From contig CP074384.1 in NCBI GenBank assembly GCA_022041995.1, forward strand, positions 124,001-188,000: a stretch of 64,000 bases of DNA, read 5' to 3'. Under the pieces are notes generated by a model. That model searched no databases. It had not been told where the DNA came from and worked only from the letters and a program-made list of their open reading frames with translations. Made by a program: the position numbers and the translations under genes. This document shows positions 38,302 through 47,701 of the stretch, piece by piece. The stretch comes from Cupriavidus necator. GTDB taxonomy: Bacteria; Pseudomonadota; Gammaproteobacteria; Burkholderiales; Burkholderiaceae. Position 1 is the stretch's first letter; each line of letters opens with the position of its first letter.

Positions 38302-39770
38302 ATGGAGAGGTATCAGATCGCCGCGGCGGCGCCATCGCGCAAGCGACCGGCCCGCGATGCGATTGAAGCGCTGGATGAAAGGCACCACTCGAGGATGCGC
38401 ATCGAGCCGAGCGAACCACAGCGCCGCAGCCGGAATCTGGGGAGAGTCCTGACGTATCCTGAACACGAGTTCGGCCGGCAGCTCAGGAACCAACGGTATG
38501 CGCAGCAGCAAGTGCTTTCCGGCAACGCGAAGGATGCCGATTTCCCTGAACTTGCCATCCGGATGGCAAGGGAGAACATGCTGGCACAGCGCAACGGCTA
38601 CGGGCAGGCACTGGTCTTTCTACGCCCAGACTATGCCGGCGACAACCTGCACTTCCTGGACTTGTATTTGCAGAAACTGCAGGTCAGGAACAAGGTCAGG
38701 AACATACCGCCTGCGCGGGCCAACGACGTTCGCGAGGCGGTTGAACTGGCGGCGCACTATCTTGTGGACACCGACTGGTGCCGGGGCGCGCCGGCTGCAA
38801 GCTACGTGCATTTCGCCAACAAGCTTAGCAAGCATGCCGACAGCGAGATCTGCCGGCTAGCGCTGCGAAGCATCGCGACCGAACTGCTGAGGCCGGGCGC
38901 GCTGCACAGGCTGAACGGACGGCAAGCCGCCATGCTGTGCAATGCGCTGTCCAAGGCGCCGGAGCGCCCGGCGTGCTGCGATGCGGTGTCCGGTCTTGTC
39001 AGGCATCTTCGATCGCATGGTCTGATCCCGACGCTGAACGCACAGGATATGTCAAATCTGCTCAATGCCCTGAGCAAGTGGTCGGACGATGGCAGGGTCA
39101 GGGAGAACGCACTGGAGCTGGCCAGGCTCGTTGCGGCAGACGCGCCGCTGCGCGAGTCGATGAATGCGCTGGGGGTGGCCATCACGGTCAACGCTCTCTC
39201 GAAGTGGCCTGACGAAGCCAATGCGCGTCAGGCGGCGCTGCGGCTGGCCGAACGCGTGACATCGGACGCAAAGCTGCGCCAGCGGATGGACGGGCAGCAT
39301 GTTGCCAACGCGCTCAATGCATTCTCAAAGTGGCCGGCGTCGCATCGGGCCAGCGAGGCGGTACGGTGCCTGGCCCGGCGCCTCACATCGGAACCCCAGC
39401 TGTGCCAGTCGATGGATGCGCGGGAGGTGACCAACGCGCTCAATGCGCTTTCGAAGTGGCCGGACCAGGCCAAGGCCCGCGACGCCGCGCTGCGGCTGGC
39501 CGAGCGCGTTAGCTCGGAACCCCAGCTGTGCCAGTCGATGGAGGCGCAGGCAGTGGCCAACGCCCTGAACGCGTTTTCGAAGTGGCCGGACGCGGACGAG
39601 GCCAGCGCCGCGGCGCTGGCGCTGGCCGATCGTCTGACCTCGGAGGCTGAGGGCGATGCGCGGCTGCGCGAGTCGATGGATGCGCGGGAGGTGACCAACG
39701 CGCTCAATGCGCTTTCGAAGTGGCCGGACCAGGCCAAGGCCCGCGACGCCGCGCTGCGGCTGGCCGGCGC
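38302..39770 (+). CDS. SKWP effector copy 4, lead-in domain and first repeats
   Basis: In-frame coding from about 38225 (first ATG 38302, MERYQIAAAAPSRKR) through the helical lead-in, SKAP and SKWS units and five SKWP repeats. After 39765 the frame is lost and the open frame to 40083 is out of register. Confidence 0.65.
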
Positions 39771-41290
39771 GTTAGCTCGGAACCCCAGCTGTGCCAGTCG
39801 ATGGAGGCGCGGGAGGTGGCCACCGCGCTCAATGCGCTCTCGAAGTGGCCGGGCGAAGACGAGGCCCGCGACGCCGCGCTGCGGCTGGCCGAGCGCGTTA
39901 GCTCGGAACCCCAGCTGTGCCAGTCGATGGATGCGTGGGAGGTGGCCAACGCGCTCAATGCGCTCTCGAAGTGGCCGGACCAGGCCAAGGCCCGCGACGC
40001 CGCGCTGCGGCTGGCCGAGCGCGTTAGCTCGGAACCCCAGCTGTGCCAGTCGATGGAGGCGAAACATGTGTCCAATGCCCTGAACGCGCTCTCGAAGTGG
40101 CCGGGCGAAGACGAGGCCCGCGACGCCGCGCTGCGGCTGGCCGGGCGCGTTAGCTCGGAACCCCAGCTGTGCCAGTCGATGGAGGCGGGAGGTGGCCACC
40201 GCGCTCAATGCGCTCTCGAAGTGGCCGGGCGAAGACGAGGCCCGCGACGCCGCGCTGCGGCTGGCCGGGCGCGTTAGCTCGGAACCCCAGCTGTGCCAGT
40301 CGATGGAGGCGAAACATGTGTCCAATGCCCTGAACGCGCTCTCGAAGTGGCCGGACAAGGAAGAGGCTCGTAAGGCGGCGCTGCGGCTGGCCGAGCGCGT
40401 TAGCTCGGAACCCCAGCTGTGCCAGTCGATGGACGCGCGGGCCGTGGCCACCGCGCTCAATGCGCTCTCGAAGTGGCCGGGCGAAGACAAGGCCCGAGAC
40501 GCCGCGCTGCGGCTGGCCGAGCGCGTTAGCTCGGAACCCCAGCTGTGCCAGTCGATGGATGCGTGGGAGGTGACCACCGCGCTCAATGCGCTCTCGAAGT
40601 GGCCGGACGCGGACGAGGCAAGCGCCGCGGCGCTGGCGCTTGCCGATCGTCTGACCTCGGAGGCTGAGGGCAATGCGCGGCTGCGCCAGTCGATGGAGGC
40701 GCGGGCCGTGGCCACCGCGCTCAATGCGCTTTCGAAGTGGCCGGACCAGGCCAAGGCCCGCGACGCCGCGCTGCGGCTGGCCGAGCGCGTTAGCTCGGAA
40801 CCCCAGCTGTGCCAGTCGATGGAGGCGCAGGCAGTGGCCAACGCCCTGAACGCGTTTTCGAAGTGGCCGGACGCGGACGAGGCAAGCGCCGCGGCGCTGG
40901 CGCTTGCCGATCGTCTGACCTCGGAGGCTGAGGGCAATGCGCGGCTGCGCCAGTCGATGGAGGCGCAGGCCGTGGCCAACGTCCTGAACGCGTTTTCGAA
41001 GTGGCCGGAGGAAGACAAGGCCCGAGACGCCGCGCTGCGGCTGGCCGAGCGCGTTAGCTCGGAACCCCAGCTGTGCCAGTCGATGGACGCGCAGGCCGTA
41101 GCCAACGCGCTCAATGCGCTCTCGAAGTGGCCGGACGCGGACGAGGCCCGCGCCGCGGCGCTGGTGCTGGCCGATCGCCTGACCTCGGAGGCTGAGGGCG
41201 ATGCGCGGCTGCGCCAGTCGATGGACGCGCAGGAGGTGGCCAGCACCCTCCACGCACTGTCCCGATGGCCGCAAGAAAGCGGCCTGCATG
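39160..41290 (+). repeat. SKWP repeats, copy 4 (16 units)
   Basis: Sixteen cores by my count. Most belong to the VSSEPQLCQSMEA family, interspersed with LTSEAEGNARLRQSME units. A unit with the unusual DAWEV core occurs twice (about 39929 and 40557), a sign of internal duplication. Confidence 0.85.
39770..40277 (+). CDS. SKWP effector copy 4, repeat piece
   Basis: Three to four SKWP repeats in the restored frame between the indels at about 39765 and 40185. It is part of the same gene and ends in an out-of-register tail. Confidence 0.55.
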
Positions 41291-44200
41291 AAGCGGCGTG
41301 GTGTCTGGCGGCACGCCTGGGCTGGGCTCCGCTCGAGTGGAGCGCGTTCGAATTCAGCCAGACCGGCCAGATTGCCAACGCGCTGGCGCGGCTCGGCCGG
41401 GACGAAGACGGGGACGCCATTCTCGCACGCGATGTACTGACGGGGGTAGCGGTGCACCTGGAGTTGTATCCGGAACGCTTCGACAGCGCCGAGGGCCGCC
41501 ATGTGGGTATGCTGCTCAAGGCTTTCGCCCAGCTGCGGATGCACGACGCGCTGCGGCTGCTCGCAACGCCGGCGCTGGAGCGTGTCATGACGCTGTGTCT
41601 CGAAGGACGGCTGCGCGAAGAACCGCTGGAAAGTGTAGGCACCCTGTGCATGGGGCTGCTGCCGCTGGCGCGCAGCCCGCAGTTGCAGCGCCACCGGGTG
41701 CGCGCCCTGCAGACGTTCGACGCGCTGAAGCCAGTCGTAGAACACAAGATCGACGCGTATCTGCGCCAAGCCCCGGGCGGGGCAGGCGCTCGTGCCGGGC
41801 TGCACCTGAAGGAGGGCGACGAAGCATGCGGTACGCGCTGTCCGGCCCTGTCACTGTATCAGGTGCTCAAGGCATACACCGTGGTGGCCCACCAGTGGAA
41901 GCCGCGCTACATCAGCGGCGGGCGTGAGTCGGTGAAGACGCACCAGGAGACTCTGAAGCAGTGGGTGCGACAGACGCTGGACAGGACGCGCCCGCTCATC
42001 GAGACGGATCTGCAGGAAAAGAGCTGGAACTTGATTGCGCAGATCGAGGCGGATGATGCGATCCTGGACGCGCTGGATCTGCGGCTGGCCAGCGCGGCGC
42101 ATCTGGAGGCCCTCACGACGCGTTACCCTCCTCGCCGGTTCGATCTGGCAGCGCGCCACGAGAGCCTGCGCACAGTGGTGGGAAACGTCGTACCACCCGA
42201 ACCGAGTGGGGGCGACACCACGCATGTCACGGTCGACTTGCGGGGACGGGAGCTGGAGCCCGCCGCGTCGTCCGACGGGGCGGAGCCTGCGTATTCGTTT
42301 TATTCACGCCTGACCGGTCAGCCGCTGGTCGAGGTGCGGCTGCCTGGGGAGTTAAGCGCCTTCATGCTCGCGCGCACGTTCCAGTACAAAGACGAGCCTT
42401 GGCGCTTCGACATGTTTGGCGGCAGCCGCCTGACACGGGGGCGGCGGAAGTCAGCCCGGGACATCGCCGCCGGCCGCAGCGCGTCTGCTTCGGTGCTGCC
42501 GGCAGTGCGGTATGCCGACAGTGCCCCAGGCAGCGCCTTCATGGAACTGGCGCAGAAGCTGGCGCCGCAGCGCGAGGACTGGTCGCGCATGCAACGCGCG
42601 CTCATGGAGATGGTGCCACCTGACCATGTGGTGGAGGGCACGTTGCGGCTGGGCTGGTTTGAGGACGTGCCCGGGCCGCAGCACCCCTTCAGGCTTCAAG
42701 GGCCACACCACGAGCGCATCGCGCTCTGTCCAAATGACGGCTGCGGGTTTCTGAGATGGGACGTGGCGATGCGCATTCCGGTGGTGCGCGAACATATCGA
42801 GGCATGGGAGGCAGTCAGGGAGGCACGGGGCGACGAGGCACAGCAAAAGCTGGTGGATGGGCAGCAGCCGGGATTTAACACGCTGCCACCGCAGGCCCTG
42901 ATGCATTTCCCGCGGGATGAGGCGGCGCTTGACGAAGCGCGCGAGGTGATGCAGCGCAGGCTGAACGGGGTGGACCGGCACGCATCGCAGGCGGTGGACT
43001 GCCTGACGCTGTACCAACTGGCCGTCAGCGGCGGCTACCAGGGGCGGCGCATCCGCGCGGTCCCCTCGGCTGACGACAGGCTGTATCTGCCGACGATTCC
43101 GCTGCCGGGCTTTGCGCAGTTGCAGGGCGATGTGCTGGTGGGCAAACCGCCGTACGATAAGGAGAACCTGTTGCCCATTGCGGCCGCGCAGGTCGTTACG
43201 CCCGATCAGGAGGACGTGACGGCCCAGTTTCTGGACCAGTGCTTCGCCATCCAGTACAGCTATACGGGATTCGATGAGGATTCGGGCACGGGCGCCGACA
43301 TGCTGCACAGCAAGGGCATGCTGATCATCCCGCCGCCGGGCTACTGGTCGCCGGATCCGGACCACCAGGGGCTGCACCTGGCCTGTTCGCGGGAGGACCT
43401 GAAGACGCTGTCGCGCTGGAAGAGCCGGCGCGAGCGCGACACGCTGCCGCAGCAGATGTTCAGCACGGGCAGCCTGCGGGTCAAGGACGTGCTGCTGCCT
43501 GGGCGGCTTGGGGCAATCCCGATTGCGGAGCTGCGCAAGCGGAGCATGGACACGGACGGGGACGATGCGTTCGTCTATGCGGGCTATCCGGCTCTCGTGG
43601 GCCACATCGGTCGCGTCATGCAGTCGCGCCAGGCGCGACGGGGCGAGGAGCGCTCGTTCAAGCCGCCCAAGACTGCGCATCCGGCCATCGATGAACGGGG
43701 CCGCTACCAGGCGGGACGGGCGCGCGAAATTATGGCCGAGCAGCGGGGGGGCGCGTTGCTGGGTAAAGCCGCCACGCTCGCCATGCGCTTTCTCGCGCAG
43801 CCCGATGAGCTGCGCGAGGCCATGGCGCGAAACATGATGTTCGGCACCTACGACGGCGTGGCGCGTGATTTGCGCAACGGACTGCGCAGGCGGCTGCAGG
43901 GGGACAAGGATGCACCAGCGCTGCAGCAGTTGCAGGTGCAGGCGCATGAGGCGATTGACCGAGCCCATGAGCCGCAAGCGTGCGAGGCGGCGAAACTGCT
44001 GTATGAGCTGTGTATGCAGCTGGGCAGGGACAGCGTCCAGGCACCGCAGCTTCCGTCCGCGCTGGCGCAGGGGTTCCCCGCACTTGCGAGCGCCTATGAG
44101 CAGGCAGACGACACGGCCGGGCGTGTGCACGCGGTGCTGGACAACTACCCGGTGTGCCGTCTGTCGCGTACGGCGTTCCCCGAGGGGCAGCCGGGGCTGG

Positions 44201-46230
44201 TGCCGGGCGAGCCGGAGCTGTCCATGCGCAACCTGTTTACGATAGCCATAAAGGTGGGCACCGACGCGCTGAAGTCGGACACGGGCACCGATCTCTTTAC
44301 AAGCGTGATCGAGAGTTGCGAAATGGCTGAACGCCGGTATCCCGACCGTCTGCGTCGGGTACCGTACAGCAAGCCGACGTTGGCGGAAATACGGCACGGG
44401 CGCTTCGATCCACAGTGGGCAGACGCTGCGCTGCGGCAGATGCCAACGATGGCAGCGGGTGTCATGCAGGACGCCGTCCGGGCGCTGCAGCAGGCGGAGC
44501 TGCTCAGCGTACCGGCTACGCCGGCCGAACGGGCGCAGGAGGTTTCCCGGGAGGCGCTTGAGCAAGAGGCGCTGGCGCTCAATGAACGCGCCCGTTTGGC
44601 CGAGCCGGGGATCACGATGAGGCTGCAGGACATCGTGAACGGGTGCAGTGCCGGACACGCGCGGGCGGGTCTGGCGGGCGAACAGAAGAACAGGCTGAAG
44701 TCGCCGCGCTCGCTGCAGGACAAGCTGGCCCGGCTGATTGGTGGAGTGCCGCCCCGGACCCTGGCCCAGGCCAGCGCGCTGGTCAACGATGCGCTGCGCT
44801 ACAGTGTGGTGCTGCCCGCGGATACGTTTATGGGGGACTATCGCCAGATCATGGCGCAGCTCGCGAAGGCGCATACTCTGATCCGGCGCACGAATCACTT
44901 CCTGCGGGGCCGCAGCCCTTTCCAGGCGGTGAGCGTCACGCTGAAGGAGCCAAACGGCATCGCATGGGAAATCCAGTTTCATACAGAGCAAACGTTCAGA
45001 TGCAAGGAGAAGTACCACGACCTGTACAAGCAGGCGCAACGACGTGGATTCGATGGCGCCTCCGGCGACGAGATCTGGAAGTTGCTCGGGCCAGCGCGCG
45101 AGGCCTTCCGTGCATTACCCGTTCCTGCGGGGGTGGAAGATATCGTGGACTGGGAGCCGGAAACGGTATTGAAGGTGCAGCCGCGGCCCCAGGCGTCAGC
45201 CACGCCGCGCGTGCCTGCCCCCCTTGCGCAACTGGCCCAGCAGATCAGAAGCCAGGCTGAACGTCTCGAGGGTGCGGTCTGGCCTGTGCTGCAGCAGGCG
45301 CTGGAGCACCACGGCGCGAAGTTGCGCGCGGACATGGACGGTGGCGGCTGGCGCAGGTTTATCTTTAAGAAGAAGAAAAGCATTGAAGAGAAGCTTGCCC
45401 GGATACAGCGCGAGCAGGGCCTGCAAACACCGCAGGAGGCCGCCAGGCGGGTACGCGATGGTCTGCGCTATGAGGTGATCCTCGGTGCAGAGAGATTTGC
45501 CATGGACGCCCGGAGGATCCTGACCAGTCTGCAAAGGGCCGGCATGACGGTCATGCGCGTGAACAACAGCTTTACCCGGGAGGGCACCGGCTATGCTGGC
45601 CTGAATGTGAACGTGCGCACCCGCGTTGAGGGCGAAGACGCCGACTGGGAAATCCAGTTCCACACCCGTGATAGCCTGAAGGCCAAGGAGAAGGGTCACC
45701 GGACCTACGAAAGGCTGCGCCAACTGTCGCCTGATGCGGTGCCGCGCGGGACGCTGGAGCAGGACCTGCGCGACGCGGCAGCCCGCGTGGCGCCCCCGCA
45801 GGGCATCGAGATGATCCTGTCCTTCGATCTCTATGCGGAACCATCCATTGCCGACGAGAGGCCTGGCGGCCCGATGAACCAGCCGTATCGCGGCGCAGCC
45901 GCGGATCAAGCACGCAGCTCCGACCTGGACACCGGGCAACCCTACGGGCCGCACGGTGCCACGCGGAGCGCGCCTGCCGTGACACACCCGGCCCCCGATC
46001 CTGGCCATGCTGTTCGCAGCAACTGGGGCCCCCGCCCCCCTGCGCGCACCGGACGTGCTGAGCGGCCTGCACGACCCCCCTGGCGGGTGCCTCGCCGGCT
46101 CAGGTGCCCGTTCCCCCATCCTTGGGCGAATTCAATTCGGGGCCCCTGCTCATCAGTCTTGAACAGTTTCTGGCGCAATCAAACGCTGAGATGGGGATGG
46201 CCAGCGGGCTGCAGAATAATTGCCTGCTAG
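40192..46230 (+). CDS. SKWP effector copy 4, main piece (2,012 codons)
   Basis: Residues 1-345: eight SKWP repeats and the SRWP unit. Residues 345-560: post-repeat helical block. Residues about 560-1,130: conserved middle with CPNDGCGFLRWD and DTDGDDAFVYAGYP (D at about 1,120). Residues about 1,350-1,365: KVGTDALKSDTG. RelA/SpoT-like domain 1 at about 1,500-1,617 and domain 2 at about 1,726-1,846, each with K-S-x-x-S, D-x-L-R-Y, W-E-I-Q-F-H-T and a trailing K-E-K-x-H. The linker RSNWGPRPPARTGR follows, then out-of-frame sequence to the stop at 46230. Its first ATG is an internal Met codon, not a native start. Confidence 0.75.
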   Translation: MATALNALSKWPGEDEARDAALRLAGRVSSEPQLCQSMEAKHVSNALNALSKWPDKEEARKAALRLAERVSSEPQLCQSMDARAVATALNALSKWPGEDKARDAALRLAERVSSEPQLCQSMDAWEVTTALNALSKWPDADEASAAALALADRLTSEAEGNARLRQSMEARAVATALNALSKWPDQAKARDAALRLAERVSSEPQLCQSMEAQAVANALNAFSKWPDADEASAAALALADRLTSEAEGNARLRQSMEAQAVANVLNAFSKWPEEDKARDAALRLAERVSSEPQLCQSMDAQAVANALNALSKWPDADEARAAALVLADRLTSEAEGDARLRQSMDAQEVASTLHALSRWPQESGLHEAAWCLAARLGWAPLEWSAFEFSQTGQIANALARLGRDEDGDAILARDVLTGVAVHLELYPERFDSAEGRHVGMLLKAFAQLRMHDALRLLATPALERVMTLCLEGRLREEPLESVGTLCMGLLPLARSPQLQRHRVRALQTFDALKPVVEHKIDAYLRQAPGGAGARAGLHLKEGDEACGTRCPALSLYQVLKAYTVVAHQWKPRYISGGRESVKTHQETLKQWVRQTLDRTRPLIETDLQEKSWNLIAQIEADDAILDALDLRLASAAHLEALTTRYPPRRFDLAARHESLRTVVGNVVPPEPSGGDTTHVTVDLRGRELEPAASSDGAEPAYSFYSRLTGQPLVEVRLPGELSAFMLARTFQYKDEPWRFDMFGGSRLTRGRRKSARDIAAGRSASASVLPAVRYADSAPGSAFMELAQKLAPQREDWSRMQRALMEMVPPDHVVEGTLRLGWFEDVPGPQHPFRLQGPHHERIALCPNDGCGFLRWDVAMRIPVVREHIEAWEAVREARGDEAQQKLVDGQQPGFNTLPPQALMHFPRDEAALDEAREVMQRRLNGVDRHASQAVDCLTLYQLAVSGGYQGRRIRAVPSADDRLYLPTIPLPGFAQLQGDVLVGKPPYDKENLLPIAAAQVVTPDQEDVTAQFLDQCFAIQYSYTGFDEDSGTGADMLHSKGMLIIPPPGYWSPDPDHQGLHLACSREDLKTLSRWKSRRERDTLPQQMFSTGSLRVKDVLLPGRLGAIPIAELRKRSMDTDGDDAFVYAGYPALVGHIGRVMQSRQARRGEERSFKPPKTAHPAIDERGRYQAGRAREIMAEQRGGALLGKAATLAMRFLAQPDELREAMARNMMFGTYDGVARDLRNGLRRRLQGDKDAPALQQLQVQAHEAIDRAHEPQACEAAKLLYELCMQLGRDSVQAPQLPSALAQGFPALASAYEQADDTAGRVHAVLDNYPVCRLSRTAFPEGQPGLVPGEPELSMRNLFTIAIKVGTDALKSDTGTDLFTSVIESCEMAERRYPDRLRRVPYSKPTLAEIRHGRFDPQWADAALRQMPTMAAGVMQDAVRALQQAELLSVPATPAERAQEVSREALEQEALALNERARLAEPGITMRLQDIVNGCSAGHARAGLAGEQKNRLKSPRSLQDKLARLIGGVPPRTLAQASALVNDALRYSVVLPADTFMGDYRQIMAQLAKAHTLIRRTNHFLRGRSPFQAVSVTLKEPNGIAWEIQFHTEQTFRCKEKYHDLYKQAQRRGFDGASGDEIWKLLGPAREAFRALPVPAGVEDIVDWEPETVLKVQPRPQASATPRVPAPLAQLAQQIRSQAERLEGAVWPVLQQALEHHGAKLRADMDGGGWRRFIFKKKKSIEEKLARIQREQGLQTPQEAARRVRDGLRYEVILGAERFAMDARRILTSLQRAGMTVMRVNNSFTREGTGYAGLNVNVRTRVEGEDADWEIQFHTRDSLKAKEKGHRTYERLRQLSPDAVPRGTLEQDLRDAAARVAPPQGIEMILSFDLYAEPSIADERPGGPMNQPYRGAAADQARSSDLDTGQPYGPHGATRSAPAVTHPAPDPGHAVRSNWGPRPPARTGRAERPARPPWRVPRRLRCPFPHPWANSIRGPCSSVLNSFWRNQTLRWGWPAGCRIIAC

Positions 46231-46543
46231 ACACAGCTCTTCAGCTCAGCCGCAACATAAGGCGAGAGCCTGCGATGGCAACGGAGCAGACGAGCGAACT
46301 CCAGGCACAGGCGCAGTGGTTGCGGGGCGAGCTATTTCGTGGGGCCTGGCCGATAGGGATGGCGACATCGACATGTACGAGGCCGGGTGGGGGCTCGCGC
46401 GCAGCCTTGGCATACGCATCCAGGCCATTGCGGTCAATGCGAGCGGGCAGCTCACAGTGCATCCGGTTGTTGGTCAGCAAGGCCGGCTTGTGCATATCCT
46501 TCATACACCCGGCCACTTTCAGCCATTGTGGCCGCGCCGCTAG
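46104..46543 (+). CDS. SKWP effector copy 4, OTU-like module, split by a G-tract
   Basis: The correct frame from PVPPSLGEFNSG through QNNCLLDTALQLSRNIRREP reaches RGELFRG, where four G (about 46340) shift it; the frame from 46220 then supplies LADRDGDIDMYEAGWG to GHFQPLWPRR. The cysteine and histidine boxes are therefore in different frames in this copy. The stop TAG overlaps the IS630 type A insertion site. Confidence 0.5.
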
Positions 46544-47679
46544 TGTAGCGTTCTGTTCTTGATTGAACTTATATGAATTCGGCGTCTCCAATGCCCACAC
46601 TGCGACACAGCGTGGAGAGAGTGAGTGCGAGTTGCCCCCGAGATCATGTTGACCGACGAGGAGCGAACCAATTTGACGAGGCTGGTTCGGTCGAAGCTCA
46701 CGAGCGTGAGGCTGGCGCAGCGCGCGCGCATTGTGCTGCTGGCCGCCAACGGAATGCAGAACAAGGACATCGCCGAGCAGTTGGGAGTCGGACGCGTGCA
46801 GGTCTCGCGTTGGCGTGAGCGGTATGCGCAATCGGGGCTGGCCGGTATCGAACGCGACTTGCCGCGCGGTGCGCCGCCGGTGAAGGTGGACACGGCGCGG
46901 CTGGTGGAGCTGACCACTCAAACCAAGCCCGTTGCGGCCACGCACTGGAGCACGCGCAAGATGGCCGCCGAATTGGGCGTGAGCGCCAGCACCGTCATGC
47001 GCCATTGGCACGCCCACGGGTTGAAGCCGCACATCGTGCGCGGCTTCAAGGTGTCGCGCGATCCGAAGTTCGTCGAGAAGCTCGAAGACATCGTCGGCCT
47101 CTACATGTCGCCACCCGAGCACGCGCTGGTGCTGTGCTGCGATGAGAAGAGCCAGGTGCAGGCGCTGGATCGCACGCAGCCCGGCTTGCCGTTGAAGAAG
47201 GGGCGTGCGGCCACCATGACGCACGACTACAAGCGCAACGGCACGACCACGCTGTTTGCCGCGCTCAACGTGCTCGATGGCCAGGTCATCGCCCAGTGCC
47301 AGCAGCGCCACCGCCATACCGAGTGGCTGAAGTTCCTGCGCAAGATCGACCGCGAGACGCCCAAGGACAAAACGCTGCATCTGATCGCAGACAACTACGC
47401 CACCCACAAGCATCCTGCGGTGCAGGACTGCCTGGCCAAGCATCCGCGATTCAACATGCACTTCACGCCCACCTCCGCATCATGGCTGAACATGGTCAAG
47501 CGGTTCTTTCGTGACATCACAACCGAGCGACTTCGCCGCGGCGTATTCACCAGCGTGCCGGAACTGGTCGACGCCATCAACGAGTACATCGCTCACCACA
47601 ACACCAACCCCAAGCCGTTCATCTGGACCAAGAGCGCTCGCGACATCCTACAGAAGGTCATTCTGTGCCAACCGCCGCT
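46543..47679 (+). mobile_element. IS630-family insertion sequence type A, 3' end truncated
   Basis: Inserted at the TA of the effector stop codon: the uninterrupted sequence in copies 1-3 is CCGCTAGGTTGCGG, here CCGCTAGTGTAGCG. Because the element begins with G, TAG is preserved. The right end is missing since IS630 type B begins at the TA at 47680. Confidence 0.8.
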
Positions 47680-47701
47680 TACTCAGCAGTCGGAAATATA
47701 G
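46625..47701 (+). CDS. IS630-family transposase (type A), C-terminal end replaced
   Basis: 358 codons from GTG 46625 (an ATG at 46646 is an alternative). HTH (NKDIAEQLGVGRVQVSRWRE), second DNA-binding region (TRKMAAELGVSASTVMRHW), then DDE residues: D in VLCCDEKSQVQALDRTQPGL, D in LHLIADNYATHKHP, E in LVDAINEYIAHHN. The last about 15 residues (CQPPLTQQSEI) come from the IS630 type B end. Only the extreme C terminus is affected, so activity is possible but the right IS end is gone. Confidence 0.87.
   Translation: MRVAPEIMLTDEERTNLTRLVRSKLTSVRLAQRARIVLLAANGMQNKDIAEQLGVGRVQVSRWRERYAQSGLAGIERDLPRGAPPVKVDTARLVELTTQTKPVAATHWSTRKMAAELGVSASTVMRHWHAHGLKPHIVRGFKVSRDPKFVEKLEDIVGLYMSPPEHALVLCCDEKSQVQALDRTQPGLPLKKGRAATMTHDYKRNGTTTLFAALNVLDGQVIAQCQQRHRHTEWLKFLRKIDRETPKDKTLHLIADNYATHKHPAVQDCLAKHPRFNMHFTPTSASWLNMVKRFFRDITTERLRRGVFTSVPELVDAINEYIAHHNTNPKPFIWTKSARDILQKVILCQPPLTQQSEI

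Larger units (their letters stand above)
37907..46543 (+). pseudogene. SKWP-family giant type III effector (RipS/XopAD-like), copy 4, frameshifted
   Basis: Full locus with 16 SKWP cores. Breaks: one C missing near 38219 (GCACCCGCAGG for GCACCCCGCAGG), one base missing near 39765 (GGCCGGCGCGTT), one near 40185 (GAGGCGGGAGG for GAGGCGCGGGAGG), a linker C-tract near 46075, and the G4 tract near 46340 in the OTU-like module. It is in frame from about 40190 to the linker, giving the longest effector piece in the window. The stop codon at 46541-46543 is the insertion site of an IS630 element. Confidence 0.8.
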
